A stretch of 64,000 bases of DNA from Ruminococcaceae bacterium UBA7075 (GTDB lineage Bacteria; Bacillota; Clostridia; Oscillospirales; Acutalibacteraceae): the NCBI GenBank assembly GCA_002493635.1, contig DKZL01000071.1:13771-77770 (forward strand), given 5' to 3'. The notes under the pieces are model-generated. The model did not search any database. It had not been told where the DNA came from and saw only the letters and a list, made by a program, of their open reading frames with translations. The first letter of the stretch is position 1; every line of letters starts with the position of its first letter. Positions 50,560 through 61,700 of the stretch are shown piece by piece. The position numbers and the translations under genes are program-made.

Positions 50560-50613
50560 TATAATTCTATTATAGAATATACAATATTTGCTATAAAAAG
50601 TTTTAAAAAATAC

Positions 50614-50642
50614 TTGCATTTTGTAATTTGATGTAGTATAAT
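50614..50642 (+). promoter_or_regulatory. Sigma-A promoter of rpmE
   Basis: TTGCAT, 17-base spacer, TATAAT, 38 bases before the start codon. Confidence 0.75.
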
Positions 50643-50680
50643 TTATCTGTTAATTGTGTAAAGTCAGGCAGGTGAAAACA

Positions 50681-50884
50681 ATGAAAGAGAATATCCATCC
50701 TAACTATGAGCAGACAACAATTACTTGCGCTTGCGGTAATGTTATTGAAACCGGTTCAACAAGAAAGGACATTCGTGTTGAAATTTGTTCAAAGTGTCAT
50801 CCGTTCTTTACAGGTAAGCAGAAATTGGTTGATACAGGCGGACGCGTTGATAGATTCAAAAAGCGTTTTGGTATGGACAAATAA
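50681..50884 (+). CDS. rpmE: 50S ribosomal protein L31 (zinc-binding form)
   Basis: A 67-residue protein starting MKENIHPNYEQTTITCACGN. The ATG at 50681 follows CAGGTG. The cysteines in CACGN and CSKCHPFFTG make the zinc-binding C+ type, as usual when zinc is sufficient. FKKRFGMDK is near the normal C-terminus. A terminator follows. Confidence 0.97.
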   Translation: MKENIHPNYEQTTITCACGNVIETGSTRKDIRVEICSKCHPFFTGKQKLVDTGGRVDRFKKRFGMDK

Positions 50885-50903
50885 TTTATTTATGTATTGT
50901 TTA

Positions 50904-50932
50904 GGCGGCACGACTGTGTCGCCTTCTTTACT
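50904..50932 (+). terminator. Terminator of rpmE
   Basis: GGCGGCAC pairs with GTGTCGCC around loop GACT, followed by TTCTTTACTTT. Confidence 0.75.
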
Positions 50933-50988
50933 TTGTATGAGAAATTTCAAGGTGTTGGATGCAACATCATATTGCTTGTGAGGTCACT

Positions 50989-51621
50989 ATGTCATCAGAT
51001 TACAAAACAGTGCAGTTTGAAGCAAAAGGCGAATTTGTTGAAAAGCGTTCTCGCTTCATAGGTTACTGCAAACCCGTTAAAACTGAACAGGAGGCTGTTG
51101 AATTTATCAACAGCAAACGTACGGAGCATTGGGACGCAACACACAATGTATATGCCTACTCGCTCCGTGAAGGCAACATTAAGCGATACAGCGACGACGG
51201 TGAGCCTTCGGGAACAGCGGGAATGCCTACTCTTGATGTGATTCTGAAAAATGATATTTATGACGTGTGTATTGTTGTTACCCGTTATTTCGGCGGTGTT
51301 CTGCTTGGCACGGGAGGTCTTGTGCGTGCCTATTCACAGGGCGCAAAAGTTGCACTTGAGGCAGGCAACGTTGTGCTTATGCAGAGCTGTGCTGTCTGCA
51401 ATACAAAGTGTAGCTATAATCAATACGGAAAGGTTTCTTCTCTTATAATGGAGCTTGGAGCTGTAGTTGAGGATACGGTTTATGAATCTGACGTGTCAAT
51501 AAAATTCCATATCAAACCTGACATTTTGCCTCTTCTTAATAAAAAGCTTGCTGATGCAACTTCGGGCGAAGTTCAGGCAATTTCAGACAGTGAGGAATAC
51601 TTTGCCGTAAAAACAGAATAA
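50989..51621 (+). CDS. YigZ/IMPACT family protein
   Basis: A 210-residue protein. The start at 50989 is preceded by GAGGTCACT, better than an in-frame ATG at 50959. N-terminal IMPACT domain: KRSRFIGYCKPVKTEQEAVE, RTEHWDATHNVYAYSL, SDDGEPSGTAGMPTLDVI and VVTRYFGGVLLGTGGLVRAY. A C-terminal ferredoxin-like DUF1949 domain follows. Members are linked to translation regulation, but the bacterial role is not established. No operon partner is obvious. Confidence 0.93.
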   Translation: MSSDYKTVQFEAKGEFVEKRSRFIGYCKPVKTEQEAVEFINSKRTEHWDATHNVYAYSLREGNIKRYSDDGEPSGTAGMPTLDVILKNDIYDVCIVVTRYFGGVLLGTGGLVRAYSQGAKVALEAGNVVLMQSCAVCNTKCSYNQYGKVSSLIMELGAVVEDTVYESDVSIKFHIKPDILPLLNKKLADATSGEVQAISDSEEYFAVKTE

Positions 51622-51714
51622 TTGATTAAATGAGTAAAAAAGTTTTGTAAAAAAAGAGGAATTTTTAATTTTTTAGCGTAATAATTAATAGGAAGACAGA
51701 AAGGAGGAGTTTTT

Positions 51715-53481
51715 GTGGCTTTCCCTGAGAGCTTTTTGCAGGAGCTTAAAATGCGAAACGACATAACCGAGGTTGTGTCGGGTTATGTGAATCTCAAACG
51801 CAGAGGGCGCAATATGGTCGGGCTTTGCCCGTTTCACGGCGAAAAAACTCCTTCTTTTAATGTATATACTGAAAACGGTTCGTTTTACTGTTTTGGATGC
51901 GGAGTCGGCGGCGATGTAATTTCTTTTGAAATGAAGATTGAAAATCTTGATTATGTTGACGCTGTCAAGGCGCTCGCCCAGCGTGCAGGTATGGAAATGC
52001 CCGAAAACAGCTATGATGACAGTTTAAGCAAGCTTCGCAGCCGTGTTTTTGAAGCCAACCGTGAAGCGGCACGATTTTATTTTTCAACTCTCTACTCAAA
52101 AAGCGGGGCAGGGGGACTTGAATATTTTTATTCAAGAGGTCTTTCCGACCGTACTATTCGTCATTTCGGACTTGGTTTTGCTGATGATAACTGGACAAGC
52201 CTTTGCAGTCATTTGCGAAGTAAGGGCTTCAAGGATAACGAGCTTGTCGCTGCAAATCTTGCAGTACAAAGGCGAAACGGCAATGGTATATATGACCGTT
52301 TTACAAATCGTGTTATGTTCCCGATTATTGACCTTAGGGGCAATGTAATAGCATTCGGCGGCAGAATTATGACCGATGAAAAGCCAAAATATCTCAACAC
52401 ATCCGATACGCCTGTATTCAAGAAAAGTGCAAATCTTTTTTCGCTTAATAATGCAAAAAATTCAGGCTCACGCACACTTATTTTGTGTGAGGGATATATG
52501 GATGTTATAGCCGTCAATCAGGCAGGCTTTACAAATGCAGTTGCAACACTGGGTACAGCCCTTACCTCTGAGCAGGCGGTGCTTATGAAACGCTATGCTG
52601 ATGAGGTAATTATATGCTATGATGCCGATGAGGCGGGGCAAAAGGCAACAGCCAGGGCAATTCCAATTTTGCGTAATGCAGGGCTTGTCATTCGGGTTCT
52701 TTCGATTCCGAGCGGAAAAGACCCCGACGAGTTTATTCGTTCAAAGGGCAAAGACGGACCTGTTGCATTTAAAGCTTTGCTTGAAAAAAGCGGTAACGAC
52801 ATTGAATATCGTCTGCAAAAGTTGAAACAGGTGCATAACACAGAAACTACCGACGGCAAAGTGGCTTTTTTGGAGGCTGCTTCAAAAGTGATAGCCACAA
52901 TCAGCAGTCCGATTGAGCGTGATGTATACACCTCAAAAATATGCGCTGAGCTTAATGTTGACAAAAATGCATTTAAACAGCAGCTTTCTCGCCTTACAGG
53001 CAGAGCAAAACGTGACAGCAAAAAGCAGGAAGCAAGAAAAATTCAAACCGACTTAAGCCGAAGAAATGATAAAATCAATACCGATCACTATAAAAAGCCT
53101 CGCAGCTCATCTGCTGAAGAAGCGCTTGTGGTTTATCTTGTCAACAACCCTGATTCGGCGAGTGAGATTTCGTCAAAGCTCAAGCCGGAGCAGTTTCAGA
53201 ACAGCCTTATAAGGCGTTACTATGAATATATTTTAAACCGCATTATTGACGGGCTTGACCCGCTTAATAATATAACAGCAGACTTTTCAAGCGATGAAGC
53301 CTCAAAGCTTTTTCAGCTTATGTCCCAAACCATTCCGTCGGCGTCAACTCCGCAGGCAATGAGGGAATACATTGAGGTAATCAATGAAGAAAGTCAAAAG
53401 CTGTCCTCCGATGACATTTCATCTATGTCGCCGGATCAGCTCAGGGACTATCTTGAGCGAATGAAGAAAAACAAGCAGTAA
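51715..53481 (+). CDS. dnaG: DNA primase
   Basis: A 588-residue primase that makes RNA primers at the replication fork. GTG start at 51715, with AAAGGAGG ahead of it. The N-terminal CHC2 zinc finger is GLCPFHGEKTPSFNV with FYCFGCGVGGD. The catalytic TOPRIM domain has LILCEGYMDVIAVNQAGF, LGTALTSEQAVLMKRY and CYDADEAGQKATARAI. The C-terminal DnaB-interaction domain follows residue about 440. It sits 50 bp before rpoD, as in the macromolecular synthesis operon, here without rpsU. Confidence 0.97.
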   Translation: MAFPESFLQELKMRNDITEVVSGYVNLKRRGRNMVGLCPFHGEKTPSFNVYTENGSFYCFGCGVGGDVISFEMKIENLDYVDAVKALAQRAGMEMPENSYDDSLSKLRSRVFEANREAARFYFSTLYSKSGAGGLEYFYSRGLSDRTIRHFGLGFADDNWTSLCSHLRSKGFKDNELVAANLAVQRRNGNGIYDRFTNRVMFPIIDLRGNVIAFGGRIMTDEKPKYLNTSDTPVFKKSANLFSLNNAKNSGSRTLILCEGYMDVIAVNQAGFTNAVATLGTALTSEQAVLMKRYADEVIICYDADEAGQKATARAIPILRNAGLVIRVLSIPSGKDPDEFIRSKGKDGPVAFKALLEKSGNDIEYRLQKLKQVHNTETTDGKVAFLEAASKVIATISSPIERDVYTSKICAELNVDKNAFKQQLSRLTGRAKRDSKKQEARKIQTDLSRRNDKINTDHYKKPRSSSAEEALVVYLVNNPDSASEISSKLKPEQFQNSLIRRYYEYILNRIIDGLDPLNNITADFSSDEASKLFQLMSQTIPSASTPQAMREYIEVINEESQKLSSDDISSMSPDQLRDYLERMKKNKQ

Positions 53482-53531
53482 TGTTGAGTACCGATTTTAA
53501 TTGATGTTTGTGTAATGAAAGGGAGATGTGT

Positions 53532-54638
53532 ATGTCGGCACAACCGGAAAAGAAAAATATTTTAAAAGAGCTTATAGAGCTTGGTAAACAGAACGGTCAG
53601 ATCACCAATCAGGATATTCTTGATGCTATGGGCGAACAGGATTTTGATCCTGAACAGCTTGAAAAACTGTATGACAGTATTGAATCGCAGGGCATAAAGA
53701 TTATAGAGGATATTGGTGACATAAAAATTGACGATATTGACCTTACAGACAGCGGCAAAGGCAGTAATGACAGCGACAGCATCACCTCATCATCAGAACC
53801 CGGTGTTACAATAGACGATCCGGTAAAGGTATATCTTAAGGAAATCGGAAGAGTTCCGCTTCTTTCATCTGAAGAAGAAATCGAACTTGCAATCAGAATC
53901 GGTGACGGCGATGTGGCTGCAAAACAGCGTTTGTCAGAAGCTAATCTCCGCCTTGTAGTCAGCATTGCAAAGCGTTATCTTGGCAGAGGAATGTCATTTC
54001 TTGACCTTATTCAGGAGGGAAACCTCGGTCTTATCAAGGCTGTTGAGAAGTTTGACTATACTAAAGGCTTTAAATTTTCAACATATGCAACATGGTGGAT
54101 ACGTCAGGCTATCACCCGTGCTATTGCCGATCAGGCAAGAACCATACGAATCCCTGTTCATATGGTAGAAACTATTAATAAGGTAAAAAAGGTACAGAGT
54201 CAGCTTTTGCATCAGAACGGTCACGAGCCTACACCTAATGAAATAGCAGAAGAGATTGATATGCCTGTAGATAAGGTGCGTGAGATTATGCGTGTAGCGC
54301 AGGAGCCGGTTTCTCTTGAAACTCCAATTGGTGAGGAAGAGGACAGCCATCTCGGCGATTTTATTCCCGATAATGACGCCCCTGCACCTGCTGATGCTGC
54401 TTCGCATACAATGCTGCGTGAACAGCTTTCTGACGTGCTTTCAACACTTACTCCACGAGAAGAAAAAGTTCTGCGCCTACGTTTTGGACTTGAGGACGGC
54501 AGAAGCCGTACACTTGAAGAGGTAGGCAAGGAGTTCAACGTAACACGTGAGCGTATTCGCCAGATTGAGGCAAAGGCACTTCGCAAACTCCGTCACCCGT
54601 CACGCAGCCGAAAACTAAAGGATTATCTTGATTATTAA
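53532..54638 (+). CDS. rpoD: RNA polymerase primary sigma factor (SigA)
   Basis: A 368-residue housekeeping sigma factor. ATG 53532 follows AAAGGGAG; an upstream in-frame TTG is less likely. It has region 1.1-like N-terminus, then VKVYLKEIGRVPLLSSEEEI (1.2), ANLRLVVSIAKRYLGRGMSF and DLIQEGNLGLIKAVEKFDYT (2.1-2.2), FSTYATWWIRQAITRAIADQ (2.3-2.4), region 3, and REEKVLRLRFGLEDGRSRTL with TRERIRQIEAKALRKLRHPS (4.2). All are complete, consistent with -35/-10 boxes (TTGACA/TATAAT) seen in the window. Confidence 0.98.
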   Translation: MSAQPEKKNILKELIELGKQNGQITNQDILDAMGEQDFDPEQLEKLYDSIESQGIKIIEDIGDIKIDDIDLTDSGKGSNDSDSITSSSEPGVTIDDPVKVYLKEIGRVPLLSSEEEIELAIRIGDGDVAAKQRLSEANLRLVVSIAKRYLGRGMSFLDLIQEGNLGLIKAVEKFDYTKGFKFSTYATWWIRQAITRAIADQARTIRIPVHMVETINKVKKVQSQLLHQNGHEPTPNEIAEEIDMPVDKVREIMRVAQEPVSLETPIGEEEDSHLGDFIPDNDAPAPADAASHTMLREQLSDVLSTLTPREEKVLRLRFGLEDGRSRTLEEVGKEFNVTRERIRQIEAKALRKLRHPSRSRKLKDYLDY

Positions 54639-54647
54639 TTATTTGAT

Positions 54648-55064
54648 ATGGAACTGAAATTTCAAACTAACGCACAGTCAGACAATCAGAATTTTACCTT
54701 TGAGCAGTGTGGTCAGATGCTTGACAAAATTGCCGACAGTATGCCTGCCGAGCTTTATCGTGAGCTGAACGCAGGAATCTCGCTTGTTCCGCAGGTAAAA
54801 ATTCATCCCGCAGCGGTAAATAATGACCTATATATTCTTGGTGAATATGTGCGTGATTACATAGGAAAATCCATTGTGTTTTACTATGGTTCAATCAATC
54901 GTATATACGGCAGTCTGCCACACGATAAGATTTTTAAGGAGCTTGAGCGTATTTTTCATCACGAGCTCAGGCATCACAACGAGTTTTTGGCAGGTTGTGA
55001 CGACTTAGGCATTTATGACGACGAGCAGATTGAACAATATCTCATATCTAAGGGCAAATCGTAG
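54648..55064 (+). CDS. Small zincin-like metallopeptidase
   Basis: A 138-residue protein. The motif RIFHHELRHHNEFLAGCDDL contains HELRHH followed by a distant Asp, as in small minimal zincins (H-E-x-x-H-H pattern). The front half has YDVLDKIADSMPAE-like helical content and KSIVFYYGSINRIYG, typical of this group. Such proteins are common next to sigma factor genes but have no known substrate. Only 9 bp separate it from rpoD, and no clear ribosome binding site is seen, so it may be translationally coupled. Confidence 0.7.
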   Translation: MELKFQTNAQSDNQNFTFEQCGQMLDKIADSMPAELYRELNAGISLVPQVKIHPAAVNNDLYILGEYVRDYIGKSIVFYYGSINRIYGSLPHDKIFKELERIFHHELRHHNEFLAGCDDLGIYDDEQIEQYLISKGKS

Positions 55065-55142
55065 GGAACGACCCCTGTGTCGTTCCTCGTTTCAATAATA
55101 GGACTGTATTATTAGGAACGACCCCCGTGTCGTTCCCTACGA
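55060..55142. repeat. Palindromic intergenic repeat unit
   Basis: Two inverted copies of a GTAGGGAACGAC...GTCGTTCC sequence. The unit reads CGTAGGGAACGACCCCTGTG then CGTTCC, with the complementary CGACCCCCGTGTCGTTCCCT then ACG across a 26-base spacer. Each copy can itself fold (GGAACGAC/GTCGTTCC). It looks like a small dispersed repeat (REP/MITE type) and may double as terminator. Confidence 0.7.
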
Positions 55143-55754
55143 TTGCTTAATAGCCGTTCAGCTAAAAAACTAAACTATAATTTGTATGAATTTAACCTTA
55201 CAGTTTTGTATTTACCCCAACATTAAGTATAGAACCTAAATTTAAAAACAGTTGCGTCAAATCATTTTCGGTTTGGCGCAGCTGTTTCATTTGTTTAATA
55301 TGTATCTTCTTTGAAGTGGTTGTGTTGTGCTTAAAAGGTGCATTAATTTTTAAATAATCAGCAATATTTTCAAATATTTCGTAACGGATAAAAGCTTGGT
55401 GATTATATAAATGCACTGCAATTTATACAAAAGTTTAAAATGGTTCTTGTGATAATTATTTATATCATCTAATGCACAAATAAATTATCATTTCATTGTC
55501 ATAATTAACAAAGTTCCTAAAAAAAACAAAAATAAGCCATATTTTACATTGATTTTTGTTATATTGTATGATAAAATGAAGTTATCTAATTGTGGGAGTA
55601 TATGCGTTTTGGGATGGAACATCTTGTGTGTTCTCTGATGGTCAGGCAGAAAAACATCCAACAGTCTTCTGACTAAGTTATTGGGTTAATGTAAAAACTG
55701 TAAAAACAATTATATTTCTGCAAAATTTCATTTAATTAAATGGAGGATTTTATT
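55143..55754 (+). promoter_or_regulatory. Long non-coding leader of the giant secreted protein gene
   Basis: No believable coding frame. A hairpin with arms AACAGTTGCG/CGCAGCTGTT lies at about 55247-55290, with a T-run only on the minus strand. A promoter TTGATT-N17-TAAAAT is at 55549-55577, leaving a 5' leader of about 170 bases in which ACATCTTGTG and ACATCCAACAG recur. GGAGG at 55742 sets the start codon. Confidence 0.55.
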
Positions 55755-58700
55755 ATGAAAAGAAAATTTAAGCGTGTTTCAAAACGCACGCTGTCCGTTA
55801 TTCTTGCCATAATGATGGCTTTATCGACAATGTTCGTTGGCATTGTTTCTGTTGATGCTGCTAATAATGGCGATAATCTTTATGTATATTGTGGTTTTGA
55901 GGATCAATTTACCGGTGTATCTTCTAAACCTATGACTTACAGTAGCAATCTTTATACAACTGTTATTGATTTTACTGGTGTAGCTGGTTGGACTTGGTAT
56001 CTACTTTCTATTTCTACAAGTGATTCTGATAGAAAAGTTTGTTGGAATGATCAACCTACAATTATTAGCAATACAGATAAGATTCAAAATTTTCAGTCTG
56101 GCAGTCGAGGTGAATATACTAATTTAGTTAAATTTGAAACTAATGGTAATGCTTCTGCTGGTACATCAGATTTAGTTAAAGTAACATATGATATAACTGC
56201 TAAAACAATTACTTTTGATCCTGGCGACAGTGAACCCCCAACCGATGACCCTACAACATATTACTTGGGTGGTCGTTTTAAAATGAAAACTGCAGCTGGT
56301 GCTCCGATTGATACTTATACTGGTACTCAGTATGAATGGACAACAACTGAATCAAAAAATATTCAGTTTAATAAGACAGCAGACGGTGTCTATGAACTTA
56401 ATACATACTCAACTGTATCTGAGTTGTCTGCGCTTTCTCAGGGAAATCAACCACCATTTTTTATAGTTCATGATGGTAAAAATATGTTTGGTGGTAGTTC
56501 TGCATACCATACTTTTCAAGACAATACATCAGAAAATAAGGCTTCTTTAAAGTCAATTAATAATACTGATGATGAATCTACTTTATTGCGCTTCTATGGT
56601 ACTGATGAGTCAGGTAATGTTATTATTCATCTTGATACTAATAGTGGTAATAAGATATGGTGTACAATTGATGGTGGTTCAGATCTTACCCCTGGTGCAA
56701 TCACTCTCACATCTGACGGAAGCACGATTTTATATTTTAATATGAGTGCTGTATCGTGGTGGCCGGCAACGGGTATCTTTGCTTATTTTTATAATAGTAA
56801 TAATAATGATAATCTATGGTCTGCCAAAGCGGAGCAGTATAGTGGCAATACTTATTATGTAAAAATTCCGAGTGGTACATGGGATCATGTCATTTTAACA
56901 CGCAACTCTGTTACATTAGGTCCAGATTGGCTTAATAAAGTTAATCAGACTGGTGATATAGCTTTAGATACTGATAGTAACTATATTAGTAAATTTGAAG
57001 AAAATAAAACGGATGCCACATGGGGGACGGTAAAGCCTACTTCATCTGCATCATTAAGCGCAAGTTCAACAAGTGTTAAAACAGGTGTGGATGTTACACT
57101 TACGCCTTCACTTACAAGTAATACAACATATAATGCTATAAAATCTACTTCTTATTCTGTATCACCGAGTAGTGGTGCTTCAGTTTCAGATAATAAGTTT
57201 ACAGCTACAGCTGCTGGTACTTATACTGTTACAGCTACTGTTACATATAATGCTAAAGGTTATTCTGGCCTTACCAGTACGGCGACAGCTTCAACAACAA
57301 TCACTGTTGAAAGCGCTACTCCACAAAAGTACACTGTAACTTATGGTTCAAACAATGGCACATATGGTACTGTATCTGCAACTGTTGGTTCCGATGCGTC
57401 TGTTGATGCTGGTACTGAAGTTACTTTTACGGCAACTCCAAAATCAAATTACAAAGTTGAAGCTTGGTACAGTGATACTTCTTGGAATAATAAAATCAGT
57501 GGAACTGATGGCAAGACTGAATACAAAGCAACAATCAATGCCAATACTACTGTATATGTAAAGTTTGTTCAAAATTCAGCGTCTACTCAGGAATATGGTG
57601 TTGAAGGAAATGCTAATGGGTTACCCGGTTGGAATAAAGCTTTTAGCGCTACTCAAAAATTTGATTCTAATAATGAAATTAAACTAACCGGTGTATTAGC
57701 GAATCAACAGTTTAGATTAATAGGAAAAGATGAAAAAAGATACGGATGGGATGCCAATTATGAAGTTAAGTCAAATGTATCTAATCTTCAGATAAAACAG
57801 GATGTTAATTATGTTTTTCAGTTTAATAATGCAGGAAATTATACAATTAAACTTGAACAAAACTCTATTCCTCCTTTTATTTCTATAACACAGGGAGAAG
57901 ATTCTGAATATTCTCTTTGGGATAATGTGACTAAGACAAAATTAGGTGATTTCAGCTCAGGCTCAACAGGGTCATTTACTGTTAAATTAACAGCTAATCA
58001 GGATTATAAACTTTATGTTCAGGACAGCAGTAGTGGAAAATATTATAATAGGGATAAAGCTTTTAATAATAACAGCGTAGCTTTGTATAATTATACTAGT
58101 GTTGATGATCTTATTAGTTATACACCAACTGCTACAGGTGATTATACATTTACATGGACACCTTTTATGTGTGGTTATCAGAAGGCTGGTACACTTACTG
58201 TTCAAGAACCTACTGTTGCTCCTCAAGATGTAACCCCTACATTTGTTAGCGGTGGTGCAACCGATTCAGTTTCTGCGTATGTTGGCAAAGAAAAGGTTTT
58301 GGATGTAACTGCTACTCTTCAAGGTGTCAGCAATCCGCAGGAGTATCTCACATATTCAACAGTATGTGATAATGGTCTCGAAATTACACTGGGAAATACA
58401 GCTAATCCAAAGTTTACTGCGACTGCTGAGGGTACATACACTGTAACAACAACAGTAACAAATACAGCAAATCAACAAACAGCTACTCGTACTACAACTG
58501 TAAATGTAACAGTAGCTCCTGCTGTTGTGTATCAGGTTGCTATAAAAAGCGGGTCACCTGTTGATATGCACGAAACTTCAGTTGCCGGAGTTTATATTTC
58601 TGATTCTATAATTTCAAAAGATACATGTTTTAGAATTAAGGACACAGAGGGTAAATATGCTCAACGTGGTGATATCCCGGCGCCAGGTACTACGATAGAT

Positions 58701-61700
58701 AGTACTTATGATATTAGTAGTCCTAATGATAGAAATGCAAAGGTTTTTGCTGATTGGTTAGATTCTTACAGTTCATCTGGCGCCAATGGCGATTGGAAAA
58801 TTAATTGTGGTGATGCTTATGTAGTATACGATTCAAATAAGGGTATTATCTATCTCAGCACAGACCCTAATAACAAGCAGTCTTTCACTATATATGCTAA
58901 ACCGGGTACAGTAAGAAATAATAACGATTTTCATGAAACAACCGGTTCTTTAGGCTATGGTACTACTACTGTTGCCGGTGCAGGCGATGTAGATGAAACA
59001 AGAGAAATTTGGTACTCAACAACTCGTTTGTATAAAGATGTTGCTGAGGATACTGCAATTACTATCACAACAACAATGACCAATCAAGGTGACGCTGGTG
59101 GTTACTATGTTTGGGCATTCTGCGTAAATGGTAAATATGTTGAGGCTATTAAGGATGCAGATACCAATGGTAATGTTATCTATCGTTCTCCGACTTACAG
59201 ACTTACCTCTGAAAACGCAGTAAACAATAAATTTGAAATTACTCCAATTTATCTTAACAGAACTATTGAAGCAGACGGTGACTATATTCATCTTTATGTT
59301 GATGCTTCAACAGTAACAGACACTTGGGGAGATACCATTGCAGTATATCCTTATGTGGGTACCGGTGTTACACAAGAGGACAGACCTTTTGGTCACTATC
59401 CCGGTCAGCCAATGGTACTTAGGGGCAGATTCTACGAAATCTTAGTACCAAGACATAAGTATGTAATGACTGATGGTAAGTTAACAAAGACAAATACTTA
59501 TATGAGTGGTTTAACAGTGTGTAACTATGCTGAAGAGACTATTCATCCGGAAGTAATCGGTTATACTACAAACTACCAGACTTACGACTATTCCGACTTT
59601 ATTCAGCTTTCTAAAGATCCGAATGTAAAAGCTGTGCTTTTTGCTATAAAGCGTTATACTGATAATGATAATGGTCTTGTTGCTTCGAATCAGACAATTG
59701 GTTCTACTATTTCAAATGATTGGAATAACTTAGATGTAAACAGATTTGAAGACTTTACTGACTACTATGGTCGTAACACTGATATTTTCGGCAATATTCT
59801 TTCTGAAGAGGATATGGATAAATCAAAGAAAGTTCATATTATTTCCGTTGGTAACCAAGACACTAATAGTGAAACCGGTGATTATTTTACTAAGGGAACA
59901 TGGGCTACAAAGTGGTTTATTTATGATAATAAGGGAAGATTACTTTCAGTTGGTACTCCTTCAGAATATATTAACCAAAACTCACCTAAATATAAAGCAT
60001 TGTTGGAAAATTACAGGAACGATTGTCAGTATCTGCAGACATATATTAGCTATGACAAAGAAAAAACTTCTGGTGGTGTTCGTTCTGACGGTCGCTGGTA
60101 CTATTCAAAAGTTGGCGACTTAGAGTTTACTTCTGATGTTGCCATTGAATACAACTCAGGCAATGGTGAATGGATTGAAGATAAAAATTCAGGTGTAAAA
60201 AACGAAGACGGTTTTGTTTCTACTGTAACCAATGGTTCTGTTGCAAGACTTGACGGTGTTAGAGAAGCAACTTATAAATCCGTTGATGGTACTGCAACCA
60301 TTAGTGTTGATGTTAAAGATGGTTGGACATTTGCTGGATGGTATATTAAGTCTAAGAATGCTGACGATAGTTACTCATACTATGAAATTTCAAAGACTAA
60401 TACAACAGTAAATGATTTCCAAATGAACAACTCTTATCACATTGTTGCTCGTCTTGAGAAAATTCCTGAGGGCTCTCTTGTACTCAGACATACTCAGTAT
60501 TCAGGTACAAATCCTCCTGCTCACTCTGGCGGTTCAATAGTTGGTCAGTATTTCATAATGGCTGTAGTAAAAGACAGAAATAATAATGTTGTTGGACAAC
60601 CGTATGACTTTACTGAAGATCCAATTTCGATTGCTCACTTACGTTCTGATTATACAATCGATATAACACTCAAAACTGTTTGTTATGAACCTAATACTTT
60701 CTATTCATGGTATCAGATGGCACCTGACGGAAATTATTTTCCAATTGGTCCTGAAGATTATGATCCAAAAGGTCAAGATGGAGAACTTACTTTTGAAATG
60801 AACCTTAAATGTTCGCAACTCTTTAACGGACAGGATTTGGAAGTTAACGTTATAAGATTCTATTCAGACCTTGTAAAGGTTTCCGGTACTTGCGACATTA
60901 CATATAAGTACTATGACAGATTTGCTGAAAATGGCGTGGGAAAAATGGTTTCATACGTTGTTAATGATGTTGAACTGTCACCTAAGGAAATTAAAGAAGG
61001 CTATATTCCAAGTGACGAAACCATTCAAAGAAATGCTCCTTACATTGATACAATTTATCTTGATACAATATGGGATTTAACTGATGCCGGCAAGGTTACA
61101 AAAACAAAGTCTTACGCTGAAGTAACTGCTAGTCAGAGAGACAAGATGTGTAAAGTTTATTATCATACAGGTGAGTATTTCAACGACGGTATAGTTGAAT
61201 CAAAGCCAGTTCCTTTTAACGCTTTCCTCGGTGAGAACGATGCAAATGATCCTGATAAAATTAACTTCTTGTTGACTGCACCTGATAAAAATGCAGAGGG
61301 TAAGGAATTCTCTTATTGGAACATTTACAAAGCAGGCGAAAATGGACAGAAAACTGAGACTCTTATTGCTACTTGCTACGATCGTACTTTTAATTTCAGA
61401 ATTTATGACGATTACTATCTTGAGGTAGTTTATGGTGAGAAAATTGACGAAATTAGTGCTGAGATAAGTGACCCTGTTATGAACCGTGAAATTTTTGGTA
61501 GTGCTTCATCTGCTACTGACCGTCTATATGTTGACTTACTTGTATCTTACTATTCAAGCCGTGTTCCTGTATTCAAGGATAATAATCCTGATAATACCGG
61601 TTATACAGTTGAATGTGGTGTAATTGTTGACCGTAACAATACTAAGACACTTTCTGATGCTGATATGAATAGTATCAAGGAAGCTGCGCAGAATGATACA

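Noticed and set aside
55198..55416. 72-codon minus-strand frame in the leader of the giant gene
   Set aside because: It mainly covers a hairpin and AT-rich leader, lacks a ribosome binding site and resembles no family.
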